Made by a program: the position numbers and the translations under genes. The notes beneath the pieces are model-generated. The model saw only the letters and a list, made by a program, of their open reading frames with translations. It was not told where the DNA came from and made no database searches. A stretch of DNA of 64,000 nucleotides from assembly GCA_964561545.1 (NCBI GenBank), contig CAZLQF010000015.1, positions 3,941 to 67,940 of the forward strand. Reading direction: 5' to 3'. The DNA comes from CAZLQF01 sp964561545 (GTDB lineage: Bacteria > Bacteroidota > Bacteroidia > CAILMK01 > CAYYUA01). Every line of letters begins with the position of its first letter. Positions within the stretch are counted from its first letter, which is position 1. This document shows positions 37,378 to 47,260 of the stretch, piece by piece.

Positions 37378-38445
37378 TTACGGATCGGGCGTTTTTAATT
37401 GATCCTCGATGCCTTTAACCGTTTGTTTGGCCGCCCTTCCTACGCCTATGATAGTGGCAGAGGCATAACCCGTCCAATTGCCGTAACCCAAAAACCATAA
37501 ATTGGCTACTTGGGTTGATTGGTTATCCTTAATGGCAACTTTCCCGTTAGAATTGTAAATGTTCAATTTCCTTAAATGGTGCAAAGCAGGCTTAAATCCT
37601 GTACACCAAATAACAGCATCGATCGGGGAATAAGCACCATCCTTCCAAAAGATCCCATGTTCAACAAAATGGCTAAAAGCTCTATAGCTCTTTAATACGC
37701 CCCTTGATCTGGCCTCTTTGACAGCGGGTATCATAACGATATCGCCTAAGTTAAATATGGAGGGTTGTTTTTGGGTCCCGTTATTACCCGACTTGTAAAG
37801 CTTACTTGCTTCAACGAATAGGTAATGGCCATCAATATCATCCGGCAAAAATTGGGGTTCTTCTCGTGTTACCCAGATGGTTGTTGCCACTTTCGAAACC
37901 TCGGCCAAAATCTGCGCAGCTGAGTTGCCGCCTCCTATGATCAAAACCCGTTGATCTTTGAACTGAGATGGCTCCCAATACTGAGCAGAATGGATCTGAT
38001 TTCCTTTAAACTGGTTCATGCCCCGATAAAAGGGTACAAAGGGGTTTTGCCATGTACCGGTGGCACTGATTAAAGCCCTGGATTGGTAATTGCCAGCGTT
38101 AGTAGTTAAGGTAAAAATGCCGTCTTCGTCTTGTACGACCTCTTTTACTTTTACCGGCCTTTGAACAGGAAGTTGGTAACGCTCTTCGTAGTTTTTCAAA
38201 TAATGGATGGTCTCTTCTCTGGTAGGATAAGTATCCTGAGTTGGGGGCATGATCATACCCGGTAATGAACTGGCTTCCCTGGGAGAAAAAAGTTTCAGGG
38301 ATTTCCAATAATGTTGCCAAGCTCCACCTGCTTTGGGTTGGTTATCAAGGATTAAATAATTAAAATTGGTCTTGTTCAAATAATAACCTGCTGCTAAACC
38401 GGCTTGGCCACCACCAATAACAACCACATCCTTTGTTGCTGCCAT
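37378..38445 (-). CDS. FAD/NAD(P)-dependent monooxygenase-like oxidoreductase (CzcO-like)
   Basis: A 355-residue flavoprotein. GGGQAGLAAGYYL (about 11-23) is the FAD-binding dinucleotide motif and GGGNSAAQILAEV (about 166-178) the NAD(P)H one. The ATGTWQNPFVPFYRG segment fits the conserved stretch before the second Rossmann fold of flavin-containing monooxygenases. Relatives include Baeyer-Villiger and N-hydroxylating enzymes as well as CzcO, which is linked to metal or redox stress. The substrate cannot be told. It is a single gene facing the small lipoprotein gene. Confidence 0.85.
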   Translation of the reverse strand: MAATKDVVVIGGGQAGLAAGYYLNKTNFNYLILDNQPKAGGAWQHYWKSLKLFSPREASSLPGMIMPPTQDTYPTREETIHYLKNYEERYQLPVQRPVKVKEVVQDEDGIFTLTTNAGNYQSRALISATGTWQNPFVPFYRGMNQFKGNQIHSAQYWEPSQFKDQRVLIIGGGNSAAQILAEVSKVATTIWVTREEPQFLPDDIDGHYLFVEASKLYKSGNNGTQKQPSIFNLGDIVMIPAVKEARSRGVLKSYRAFSHFVEHGIFWKDGAYSPIDAVIWCTGFKPALHHLRKLNIYNSNGKVAIKDNQSTQVANLWFLGYGNWTGYASATIIGVGRAAKQTVKGIEDQLKTPDP

Positions 38446-38569
38446 GATGCTTTTTTTAAAACTTTACAATAATAATGCGCTCTCATTATTTAACCTTTAA
38501 TGGTATTGAATAAAAAATTTTTACCTTTGAAGTTTATTAAATATTTAAACAAAAGAATTTCAATTTATT

Positions 38570-39070
38570 ATGGCTAGTAAGGCAAAATTGGGAGATCAAG
38601 TAGCAGTCCATTACAAAGGTAAACTTAAGGACGGAACTGAGTTTGATTCATCTAAGCAAGATGAACCTATTGAGTTTAAAATTGGAGATGGACAATTGAT
38701 CCCAGGATTTGAACAGGCCATTGTTGGCATGGAACCTGGAGATACCAAAAGCGAAGAAGTGCCCTATGAAGGGGCCTACGGTGAAAAGCGGGAAGATCTT
38801 GTCATGGAACTTGATAAAAGCAAAGTTCCTGACCATATTGACCCTCAAGAAGGAGATCGGCTTGAGATTAAGCAAGATGAAGGAGAAAATATCCCCGTAA
38901 CAGTAACCAAGATAACAGAAGAAGCTCTGACCATTGATGCCAACCATCCTCTGGCTGGCCAGGATCTCTTTTTTGACCTCGAATTGGTTGAGATTAAAAG
39001 CAGCAGTGAAGAAGGGGAAAAGAAGCAGGATTCTTCTAATCAGGAATCAAGCCAAGGATCTGACAGCTAA
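38570..39070 (+). CDS. FKBP-type peptidyl-prolyl isomerase, SlyD-like
   Basis: A 166-residue cytoplasmic isomerase and chaperone. The FKBP core has DGTEFDSS and LIPGFEQAIVGMEPGDTKS, and an insert-in-flap domain (about 70-120) interrupts it, as in SlyD. A short hydrophilic tail rich in Ser, Glu and Gln follows (about 145-166); the His-rich nickel-binding tail of E. coli SlyD is absent. It catalyses proline isomerisation during folding. A long hairpin follows 130 bases beyond the stop. Confidence 0.9.
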   Translation: MASKAKLGDQVAVHYKGKLKDGTEFDSSKQDEPIEFKIGDGQLIPGFEQAIVGMEPGDTKSEEVPYEGAYGEKREDLVMELDKSKVPDHIDPQEGDRLEIKQDEGENIPVTVTKITEEALTIDANHPLAGQDLFFDLELVEIKSSSEEGEKKQDSSNQESSQGSDS

Positions 39071-39201
39071 CTGTACTTGCCCTTGAATGGTAGCCATTCA
39101 TGCTAAATGGATCTGCTACCTTTAACTTTCGATGGATTGAGGATTCCTTACTTTTAAATGGTAAACAATCAGTCCAGCCAACGCATTTCTTTATTATACA
39201 A

Positions 39202-39238
39202 CATTTGTGAGGTTCCATATTTTGGAAACTCACAAATG
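39202..39238. other. Long inverted repeat (hairpin)
   Basis: Perfect 10-base arms CATTTGTGAG/CTCACAAATG enclose a second TTCC/GGAA pairing. The stem is long enough to be a terminator, operator or RNA structure. Only a weak T-run follows on the + strand (GGTTTTCTT), so its role is open. It lies between the SlyD-like and SixA-like genes. Confidence 0.45.
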
Positions 39239-39266
39239 GTTTTCTTAATATGTACTTACACTTGTA

Positions 39267-39761
39267 TTAGTGCAATTTGGGATGGTCTTGGTACAGCATC
39301 CTGCCGGAGTTACCAACTATTGCATTCCATAATTCTACGTTAAACTCCATACAGGCTAATCCCGTAGTAGGCATTGGGTCTACTGCATGCTTGCTTAGGT
39401 AGTCCACGATGTCAGAAATACCAGGATTATGACCGATCAACATGATTGTGTTAAAGTCATTATCCATTCCCCATATTGCTTCAAGCAAATGTTCTTTGGC
39501 TGCATTGTATAGCTTGGGTTCCTGAATAATAGCATCATTTCCAATGTCCAGCTGCTGAGCAAAATAATCTAAAGTTTCTAAAGTTCGTTTAGATGGACTG
39601 GTAATCACCTTTTCAATAGGATTCTTGATGGTATGCGCAAGTTTTTTACTCATGAGCCTGGCATCGCTTTTACCCCTGTCTTTTAAAGTGCGTTCGAAAT
39701 CACTCTGACCTGGCAGTTTTTCTTCCGTTTTGGAATGGCGGAGAAAGTAAATGGTTTTCAT
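39267..39761 (-). CDS. SixA-like histidine phosphatase
   Basis: A 164-residue phosphatase of the histidine phosphatase superfamily. The catalytic RH motif is at residues 8-9 in FLRHSKTE (the usual RHG appears as RHS), and the second catalytic His is in IGHNPG. SixA of E. coli dephosphorylates a histidine on phosphotransfer proteins; this shorter group is widespread and less studied. It is a single gene separated from the giant PKD gene by a strong terminator. Confidence 0.88.
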   Translation of the reverse strand: MKTIYFLRHSKTEEKLPGQSDFERTLKDRGKSDARLMSKKLAHTIKNPIEKVITSPSKRTLETLDYFAQQLDIGNDAIIQEPKLYNAAKEHLLEAIWGMDNDFNTIMLIGHNPGISDIVDYLSKHAVDPMPTTGLACMEFNVELWNAIVGNSGRMLYQDHPKLH

Positions 39762-39800
39762 CGGGTAAACGTTTACATTAAAATTTAAAAGTAAAGACCA

Positions 39801-39835
39801 AAAAAAAGGGCTCCAAATTACGGAGCCCTTTTTTT
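39801..39835 (-). terminator. Strong terminator of the giant PKD gene
   Basis: AAAAAAAGGGCTCC and GGAGCCCTTTTTTT form a near-perfect stem with a 7-base loop and T-runs on both strands. It starts about 20 bases after the giant gene's stop on the minus strand. Confidence 0.93.
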
Positions 39836-39854
39836 AGGATAAAAGTTTTCTTTA

Positions 39855-42800
39855 TCACCTGATCAATGTAATCGTTCCGGTTTCACTTTTCTCTTCTCCG
39901 GCCCTCAAACGATAATTGATCACATAGTAGTAAGTGCCTGCGGCTGCATCATTGCCACTATTTATGTTGGTGCCATCCCATAGTTTACAAATTCTTTCCC
40001 CATTGTCGCGAGTTTCACAACGGTAATCGCCATCTCCTTTCTCAGCTTCAAATACTTTCTCGCCCCACCTGTTGAAGATGGTAATGTCGAATTGTTTGTC
40101 TCCCTTCATTTTAAGCTGGAAGTAGTCGTTCTTACCATCATTGTTAGGGGTAAATACGTTGGAATATTCGTAAGTGGTATCAAACCGGTTTTCAACATCG
40201 ATGCAAGCGGTATCTTTACAACCAATGTCATTTTTAGCAATTACGCAAGCAGTAAAAATGTCTTGATTGTTACCAAAATTTTCTTCTACCGTTTGTCCGC
40301 TATCGAACTTGAATTCTACCTTTCTTGCATCTGCAAGGTCCATTGAATTCCAGGTATAACCTCGAGCAGTGGAGTCTAACTTTTTGTTGAAAATGATCAA
40401 GGAGTCTTCTACCGAATTTTCAGACTTATTGATGTACTCAAAAGTGGCTTCCTTGTCATTAGGAACGGTATCGATCCTGGCTTTGACCCGTCTGGTTGAT
40501 ACAGATTTGGTAGCCGTATCAGGACACCTTATGGTGGAATCTTGCGGTAATAGGCGCACATCGTAAGTCTTATTGAGACTGGTATCATAACTGTGGGTCA
40601 CATTCTCATCATTCGATGCCATCACTGTTGTACCATCCCCAAAGGTCCATTTCGCAGAATCATACCTGCTATCCGATTCATTGATAAAGGTAACATTATC
40701 TTCCGGACAATACTCGGATATGCTTGGCCTCAATGTTGAAAAGCCGGCATTTTTGATAGAATTGATCTCAACCTTCAAATCTTCACGATTTTCAAGCGCA
40801 GTTGTATCACGTGGGTAAGTGGCTTGACAGAACAATGAATCATTTGGGTCAGCGGTAGCTGTGTTGGCAAGCGAGTCTCCTGCAACTAAACTAACGTAGA
40901 ACGTACCTGTGTCTTGGTATTGGAGGTTAAATGTACTATCTGCATCTCTATTATTAAAAGTCGTAGTTTGGCCATTGCCTTTATCAAAATTCCATACGGT
41001 GGTAGAATTGGATTTATCTTTGAGTTGAATGGTGGATGGGTTACAGCCAAACGAATCTATAACAGCAAAATTAGGCCTGGGGCCGGCAATTTGCAGATTG
41101 AAATTGGAAGTCTTAACCCCTTTATGTTTGAGTACATTGGACGAATCCCTGCAACCTGCTTCGGTTTCTACCTTAATCCAAACCTCATAATCTCCGTTCC
41201 TTGTATAAACGTGTGTAGGATCTTTCTCGAAAGATACACTGTCCGATCTACTGTCACCAAAGTCCCAACGGTAAGTTTCAATACTGTCTACAACCGAAGA
41301 ATCAACTTTGTTACCTGAAGTGTCATATTCATAATGATAATTGTATTGAAGATCAGAGTTATCAACAAAGTTAACCGTTTGCGGTGCGCATACCGAAGGT
41401 GCATTGGCCGTATCCAAATAACCTTCAACTCCAACTACATTGACCCGAGTAAGTTCATTGATCTGAACACAACCAGTACTATCAATGCTCCTTACGGTTG
41501 GCTTGTAAATGCCGGGTTCATTATAAGCATAAAAAGGAACGGTATCTAAAGTACCATCATTATCAACATCCTTTAAAGGAAGCAAAGCTCCATCCTGGTA
41601 ATAACGTTGCTGACTTGGGACCCACTCAGTTTCGTATTCATTATCTCCATCCAAGTCGTAAGCCACTTGTTCAGCTTGGAAGGGTGGCTCGGGTAATTCT
41701 CCATCACGAGCACCTTTGGGATCTTTGAAATAATTCTCCCTGCCAATAAAACGTTCACAACGAAGTGCTGGGATGAATTCGCGATTCCAATACCGAGGAA
41801 ATTCCGGTTTTTCCACATTTGGACAGCCTGTTTGGAAGGTTCCGGGGTTGTGGAAAAGAATGGTATCACCTGGGCATAATACCGTGTCATTATCCTCACC
41901 GAAATCCTGGTCCTTTATCTGAGGTTCAAAATCAGAATAATGACCTACGTAAACTTTATCTTTATTAACTGATTGGAAACACCCTGTAGCATTGGTTACA
42001 TTGTTGCGAATGCTATAAACGCCTGGTTTTCCAATGTTGATATTAGTAGCGGTATCGTTGAGGCTTTTGATGTACTGGGTGTCTCTTACCAAGTAAGTTT
42101 GGGCTAACTGGTCGGGCGAAAGGTCGTTTATAGGCTCATTTTGGCACGATTCAACTGGGTATGCAAAGCATCCCTGCCAAGTGGTGTCTCCTGTTTGGGG
42201 ATCTATATTTAGCGTATCACAAAATACATAGCCTGTATCTTTCACATCCTTAAGTCGGTCGCTATATTGGGTGAAAGGCCTTGGGAAAGCTCTTCTTGCC
42301 TGGAAAGAGAATTCTGTTATTTTATCCTGGTTGATTTTGTCAGCTACCGCATTTAACTTAAGGATACTATCGTAACTCGTTCCCTCTTTTTGTTTATCGC
42401 CTTCATTAGGAATTGGCATGCAGAAGGAAGTCTCTAATTCTTCGTCCGATAATTTTTCTTTGGTGGCATTGTCGAGTAAGGAAAACTGGGGGAACAATTC
42501 CGTAATGTAGATGTAGTCCTCATACCAGAAAGTATCTACGCAGCCGCCATTGCTAACCCACAAGCCAAGTGTTTTGCAACCAGGGGTAGAATACTGGTAT
42601 TGGCTAGGTCGCTCAAAAGGCGGACGTAACTGCATTGGGTTTTCAACCGCAGGGGTTTCATACCAGTCGTAGGTTATTTTTTCACCAGTGTTACATTGAA
42701 GGGTGTCTTCGATTAATTCCTCACGACTGTATATAAACCCGTACCTTTTACCTCTAATGCCACAATCAACATTAGGAATGGTTTCTTCAAAATTAAGTTC

Positions 42801-45731
42801 TTGCCAATAATTAACCTGTGATCCGGGAGGAGATGGGCAGGGACCATCGCTGTCTAACATAAGGCCTCGTCTTAAAGAATTGGAATTGCCGGGTTGATAT
42901 TCTGGGAACCTTTGTTGATTTTGGTAAGACATGTTTTTAATGGCAATGGGCGTGTTCTGGTCGAGGTAATAGGGGCGTAAAGCTTCATATTCTACCTCAA
43001 CCGTGGAGTTGCTGGTTGGCTCTATGCTGAAATCTATTTTAGCCCCTTCAGCCGTGCTATCTACCGTGTATTTGGTTTCTGAATAAAGGTTCCCGTTAAC
43101 ATATACCTCTAAATTCCTAAAATCGATGATCCTGTCGGATTGGTTGGCATAGGTCATTAGGGAATCAAATAGCAAAACGCCATTGTTAAGCCTTGAATTG
43201 ATGGTTTCATTATAAATAAATTGAGGGGATTTATCCTCCCAGAAGAAACTTTCATCCCAACCAGCATCTGGCTGGTCCATTACAATACGAACTTGGGCTG
43301 TGCTCTCGCAATTCGTTACAGGATCAAAAGCTGATAAAGTTGCAATGTGGCAACCGGTTTCTTCGTATTTATGCCATGGAGCCCAAGCTGTTGAAAAGTT
43401 ACAAAGCGTTCCGCTCATAGAGTTATCCCTGGCGGTATATTCAATGCTTAATGTTTGTTGGTTCGGAGTTCCTCCCGGGAATGTGATTTGAGCATTTTGA
43501 CCGATCTGGACATTGTAGTTTTGGCTAATTTCATTGCCGGAGTCATTGTAAACGGTCACTTCATCGTTGTAGATGGTATCCCATCGGGTTAAATTATCAA
43601 AAACAATGCTTTGACCGGTGCCTCCATAATTTTGCTTGGTAGTTTCCACCTTCAAGAAGAACTCTGAGATCCTGGAATGGGCTGCTGTGGTGGTCGTACA
43701 TTGTTCACCATCGGGATCATTGAAGCTCCATAAGTATTCCAGGCTATCACTGCCCCAAGGTGCACTTCTGTACCCAGTTGCAGCAGAACCCGGCCCAAAT
43801 GTGTCCCTATTAACGGGGCCTTGAAATTGCCCGGGAGGAGCGTCATCAACAGCTGTATATGGGAAATGGGTTTGATCCCGGTCGACTCCTACAAATTCAA
43901 AGGTGAGCAAGCCGGTGTTAGAAGCGGGTTTTTGATCCCACACGAAAAAGGCTTTCCTGTAATTGAAGGAAATGTGAAAATCATTCGGATCAACAGCGCT
44001 TCCGTTGAACTCTGCACTAACGCTACCATTAAGAATGGTATCATACCGAATTTGTTTACTCAATACAAGGCTGTCCTCATTATCGTAGGCAATATTGGTA
44101 ATCTTTGCCGAGTCATAAAAGGGAACCGAATCATTCCTTTGATAGCGGGTTTTGGTAGTATTGTTGGTAAACCGAACCAAATTGGGTCCATTACATGAAG
44201 GCACGAAGAGGTCGGTATCATGCATGGATTGCGGGTTATAGGTGCCCTGTTGTGCTCCAAAAACTTGGTTGTCAGGTATTTTGTCGCCTGGTGTCCAAGT
44301 TTCTAAGTTATCTTTGGTGCCCAGTGTATCAGTTACAAATTGCAGGTTTTTAACCACTTGGTTCCCGTCAAGAATGGGGTACCCACCAAGTTCAATTACA
44401 GTATCTGAAGGCAAGAGGCTGTCTACTTCCACGTATTCAATTTCAGCAGTTTCTCCCAATAAACACGGGTTGTTATTGACGCGCACAAACGAATCTCTTG
44501 GAATCGGTTGGTCCTGAGGCAGCTGAAAGTCATGTTTTGGCGGTTGTTGAGGTTGTGCTGATTTAATAGAAGCCTGGGGACCATGTAATTTGACTTCCAT
44601 ATCCCAATGGAAGGTTTTGGGGCATCCTTCTTCCTGGATCTGCAAAGTGATATGGAAGGTATCGTAGTCTTCTGGAACAAATTCATGCGAAGGAGCCCAA
44701 CTTTCTTCATTGGTATTGGCTGGGCCGCTTTGAGGGTTGCCAAAATTCCAGACAAAAAAGCTGGCGTCTTCCCTTTCTGGTTCAAATTGGAATTGAACTT
44801 CAGGATCACTATAGCAGGGCGTATCTACAATGGTTGTTAATTTGGGTTCGTAATTAATATTTTTAACCGGCACTTGGGCATTAAACGAGTCCGTGCAACC
44901 GAATTGATTTTTTACGTAAAGCGTAGGAAAAAATTTGCCGTCTTGGTAGTAAGTATGGCTAAAATCATCCCAGTTTTGCTGGGTACTGTCCCAATTGCCA
45001 TCGTCAAAACGCCAGTAAAATGAGTCTACAATGGATTTATTGGTAAGGTTATTGAAATCTCCTTCGGTAGAAGGACAATTAGGCGTAGAATTTACGGCGA
45101 ATTGAGCATTTAGATCCGGTCTTACTGTAACGGCATTGCTTTTTTCCACGGTATCAACGCAACCATTGTCATCAGTGATTTGTAAAAGGATGGTGTAAGT
45201 ACCTTGACGATTATAAGAGTGACAAGGATTTTGTTGGGTTGAAGTAAGGCCGTCTCCAAAAGACCATAAGTAATCTGTAATAGAAGCATTATTAGCTGAT
45301 CTAACCGACTGATCGGTGAAGCAAAACTCGTTGCCCTTAAAACACTGGGTGGTAATGCCTGGCAGCAAGAAATCGGCTTCCGGATTATCATATATGTTTA
45401 TCGTGTCACTGGAAGCTACCGTACATATGGTATCGCCATTGGTTTTGGTAAGGGTAGCGGTCGGTATAAAAGTATCTGCCGTATCATATAAGTTACTGGC
45501 ATTGGGACCCGAACCAATAGAAGAAGTTCCATCTCCCCATTGCCAAGTTACTTGGTCAAAAGTAGAGTCTGTTTTTAGATTAAAATTAATAGGAGAAGGT
45601 TTACATCCTTCTGTATTCCCACCTGTTTCGAGTGTGGTTCCCGGACATTGGGACTGAGCACGGTTGATGTTGAAAAATCCGCTCAGAAAAGCAATACACG
45701 TTAAAATTCCTAATACCTTCAAATTTTTCAT
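39855..45731 (-). CDS. Giant secreted PKD-repeat protein with T9SS type B sorting domain
   Basis: About 1,958 residues with an N-terminal signal peptide (about 1-28) and many PKD-type beta-sandwich units, recognisable by FGDG, WDFGD or WTFGDG cores, for example YLWSFGDGLTST, YRWDFGDSRSD and KWTFGDGTT. Between about 550 and 1,000 lie non-PKD stretches that look like repeated beta modules. Asp-rich DLDGDNEYETEW and DVDNDGTLDT are candidate calcium sites near 1,410-1,450. The C-terminus (about 1,855-1,958), beginning NVFTPNNDGKNDYF and including IFNRWGEKVFEAEKG, is the gliding-associated type B signal for T9SS. It should be exported to the cell surface as an adhesin-like protein. The gene lies about 50 bases beyond the anti-sigma-like gene, on the same strand, and is probably its target or partner. 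The ATG at 45731 gives a standard signal peptide. Confidence 0.92.
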   Translation of the reverse strand: MKNLKVLGILTCIAFLSGFFNINRAQSQCPGTTLETGGNTEGCKPSPINFNLKTDSTFDQVTWQWGDGTSSIGSGPNASNLYDTADTFIPTATLTKTNGDTICTVASSDTINIYDNPEADFLLPGITTQCFKGNEFCFTDQSVRSANNASITDYLWSFGDGLTSTQQNPCHSYNRQGTYTILLQITDDNGCVDTVEKSNAVTVRPDLNAQFAVNSTPNCPSTEGDFNNLTNKSIVDSFYWRFDDGNWDSTQQNWDDFSHTYYQDGKFFPTLYVKNQFGCTDSFNAQVPVKNINYEPKLTTIVDTPCYSDPEVQFQFEPEREDASFFVWNFGNPQSGPANTNEESWAPSHEFVPEDYDTFHITLQIQEEGCPKTFHWDMEVKLHGPQASIKSAQPQQPPKHDFQLPQDQPIPRDSFVRVNNNPCLLGETAEIEYVEVDSLLPSDTVIELGGYPILDGNQVVKNLQFVTDTLGTKDNLETWTPGDKIPDNQVFGAQQGTYNPQSMHDTDLFVPSCNGPNLVRFTNNTTKTRYQRNDSVPFYDSAKITNIAYDNEDSLVLSKQIRYDTILNGSVSAEFNGSAVDPNDFHISFNYRKAFFVWDQKPASNTGLLTFEFVGVDRDQTHFPYTAVDDAPPGQFQGPVNRDTFGPGSAATGYRSAPWGSDSLEYLWSFNDPDGEQCTTTTAAHSRISEFFLKVETTKQNYGGTGQSIVFDNLTRWDTIYNDEVTVYNDSGNEISQNYNVQIGQNAQITFPGGTPNQQTLSIEYTARDNSMSGTLCNFSTAWAPWHKYEETGCHIATLSAFDPVTNCESTAQVRIVMDQPDAGWDESFFWEDKSPQFIYNETINSRLNNGVLLFDSLMTYANQSDRIIDFRNLEVYVNGNLYSETKYTVDSTAEGAKIDFSIEPTSNSTVEVEYEALRPYYLDQNTPIAIKNMSYQNQQRFPEYQPGNSNSLRRGLMLDSDGPCPSPPGSQVNYWQELNFEETIPNVDCGIRGKRYGFIYSREELIEDTLQCNTGEKITYDWYETPAVENPMQLRPPFERPSQYQYSTPGCKTLGLWVSNGGCVDTFWYEDYIYITELFPQFSLLDNATKEKLSDEELETSFCMPIPNEGDKQKEGTSYDSILKLNAVADKINQDKITEFSFQARRAFPRPFTQYSDRLKDVKDTGYVFCDTLNIDPQTGDTTWQGCFAYPVESCQNEPINDLSPDQLAQTYLVRDTQYIKSLNDTATNINIGKPGVYSIRNNVTNATGCFQSVNKDKVYVGHYSDFEPQIKDQDFGEDNDTVLCPGDTILFHNPGTFQTGCPNVEKPEFPRYWNREFIPALRCERFIGRENYFKDPKGARDGELPEPPFQAEQVAYDLDGDNEYETEWVPSQQRYYQDGALLPLKDVDNDGTLDTVPFYAYNEPGIYKPTVRSIDSTGCVQINELTRVNVVGVEGYLDTANAPSVCAPQTVNFVDNSDLQYNYHYEYDTSGNKVDSSVVDSIETYRWDFGDSRSDSVSFEKDPTHVYTRNGDYEVWIKVETEAGCRDSSNVLKHKGVKTSNFNLQIAGPRPNFAVIDSFGCNPSTIQLKDKSNSTTVWNFDKGNGQTTTFNNRDADSTFNLQYQDTGTFYVSLVAGDSLANTATADPNDSLFCQATYPRDTTALENREDLKVEINSIKNAGFSTLRPSISEYCPEDNVTFINESDSRYDSAKWTFGDGTTVMASNDENVTHSYDTSLNKTYDVRLLPQDSTIRCPDTATKSVSTRRVKARIDTVPNDKEATFEYINKSENSVEDSLIIFNKKLDSTARGYTWNSMDLADARKVEFKFDSGQTVEENFGNNQDIFTACVIAKNDIGCKDTACIDVENRFDTTYEYSNVFTPNNDGKNDYFQLKMKGDKQFDITIFNRWGEKVFEAEKGDGDYRCETRDNGERICKLWDGTNINSGNDAAAGTYYYVINYRLRAGEEKSETGTITLIR

Positions 45732-45781
45732 GGTTATCAAGTTTTAAAAATCAAAATTAAAAATATTTACTAAATCGAATA

Positions 45782-47260
45782 TTATCGTTTGTATCTCAAA
45801 TTCAATTTACCTTGTTTGGTAATTGGGGATTTTTGCCCTTTGTATTTGTACTGTAATTGGTAAATATATTGGCCAGCCTCTTCTTTTTTTCCTGTTCGAC
45901 TGTTGGTGCCATCCCAGAATTCCCTGTGGTCATTGGTTTCAAATATTTCATTCCTTTTTTCATCCTTAATGACCAAGTGGTAATAAATCGGATCTTGGAT
46001 CTTAATTTTAAAGACATCATTCTTGCCGTCACCATTGGGCGTGAAAATGTTTCGTATGTCTGGCTTGGGAAGTGGTTCAATTGTAATTTTCTTTTCAGTG
46101 GTGTCTTTGCATTGTTCATCCCCTTTGACGACCAGCTTAGCTTCATAGTTGCCTTCTGAGGTGTAATAATGAACCGGATTGTTTTGTTGAGATGTGCTTC
46201 CATCACCAAAAATCCAATGATGGTCCAGGGCCTCTTTGCTTTTTGGCTCAAAGGTTATCTTTTGATAGCCATACTTCTCATAAGTAAAATTTGCATGAGG
46301 CTTTTCATGAACCGATACAGTTTTTTGGGTGGTTTTGCTTTCAGTGCCGTGATCCATAGAAAAGAATAATTGGTATTCACCGGTTTGGTTAAGGCTTATG
46401 GATGTTTGCTCTTTCAGTTGTTGTGGCTTGGTTATTTCGTTGGTTCGGTAAGTAATGTTGGTTTGGGAAGGGATGTTTTTTGGAATCATTTTTAGTTGCT
46501 CACCCTTGCATATTGTTTTGCTGCTGAGGATGACAACTGGTTTTTTATTAAAAACATTGGTCGTTTTCTGCTCATCGCTGAAAATGATCTTTGGGAACAT
46601 ACCAGCCCTTGGATTTCGGTTGTTCTCAATTCCTGCTCCGGTTTTTGTATTTTGCGATGCTGACTTGCTTTCCTCAGACAGGTTTTGAGTTTTGTTGTTA
46701 TCAGAAGCTGCTGTACCATTGGTTGCTTGCTCGCTTTTATAAGGCTTTTCATTGTTGCTTTTGGAGCTTCTGTTAGATTCATTACCGGATGCTACTTCAG
46801 CTGCTTGTGGATTCTGTTGATTAGAGCCTGATTTGGGGGCATCTGGAGAAGCAGCGGGTTTCGTAGATGATGAAGCAGCCGAATTGCTGGGTTGATCAGG
46901 GTTTGAATTTTGGGGTTTGCTACTTGTATTGGACGTAGATGGATGCTCTTTAGAAGTTTGCTGAACCTGCTCTTGTTCTTTTTGGGTATTTGCTTTTTCA
47001 GTACTGCTATTCATACCGTAATAGGTGATGCCACCAGCTAAAATCACAGCAGCTCCGGTTGCCATGATCCATCCTTTCATTCCTGACAAAGCGCTATTTC
47101 CGGTACTTTGCCCACCTGATGCACTGCCTTGATTGGGTAGTTGTTGCTGAATATTATTCCAATCAGCTTGCATGTCCTTCTTTGAATAAGAAGGGGTCCT
47201 GTTGGTAAGCTTTTCTTGAAAAAGCTTGTCCAGTTCGTTATTATACTGATTGCTCTTCAT
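45782..47260 (-). CDS. Anti-sigma-like single-pass protein with PKD and T9SS type B domains
   Basis: A 492-residue protein. Residues 1-60 are cytoplasmic and would contact the sigma factor; TM is about 62-81. A Ser/Asn/Gln/Pro-rich linker spans about 85-215, followed by an Ig-like region (about 225-310), a PKD domain (about 310-397, core HHWIFGDGST) and a type B T9SS C-terminal domain (about 402-492, NIFTPNGDGKNDVFKI and FWDGTNSRTG). The gene overlaps the ECF sigma gene by 20 bases, as in sigma/anti-sigma pairs. The layout is odd: a membrane anchor at one end and a surface-export signal at the other. It could need cleavage before export, or the C-domain may be a periplasmic sensor. I am not aware of a characterised protein with this arrangement. 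Confidence 0.85.
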   Translation of the reverse strand: MKSNQYNNELDKLFQEKLTNRTPSYSKKDMQADWNNIQQQLPNQGSASGGQSTGNSALSGMKGWIMATGAAVILAGGITYYGMNSSTEKANTQKEQEQVQQTSKEHPSTSNTSSKPQNSNPDQPSNSAASSSTKPAASPDAPKSGSNQQNPQAAEVASGNESNRSSKSNNEKPYKSEQATNGTAASDNNKTQNLSEESKSASQNTKTGAGIENNRNPRAGMFPKIIFSDEQKTTNVFNKKPVVILSSKTICKGEQLKMIPKNIPSQTNITYRTNEITKPQQLKEQTSISLNQTGEYQLFFSMDHGTESKTTQKTVSVHEKPHANFTYEKYGYQKITFEPKSKEALDHHWIFGDGSTSQQNNPVHYYTSEGNYEAKLVVKGDEQCKDTTEKKITIEPLPKPDIRNIFTPNGDGKNDVFKIKIQDPIYYHLVIKDEKRNEIFETNDHREFWDGTNSRTGKKEEAGQYIYQLQYKYKGQKSPITKQGKLNLRYKR

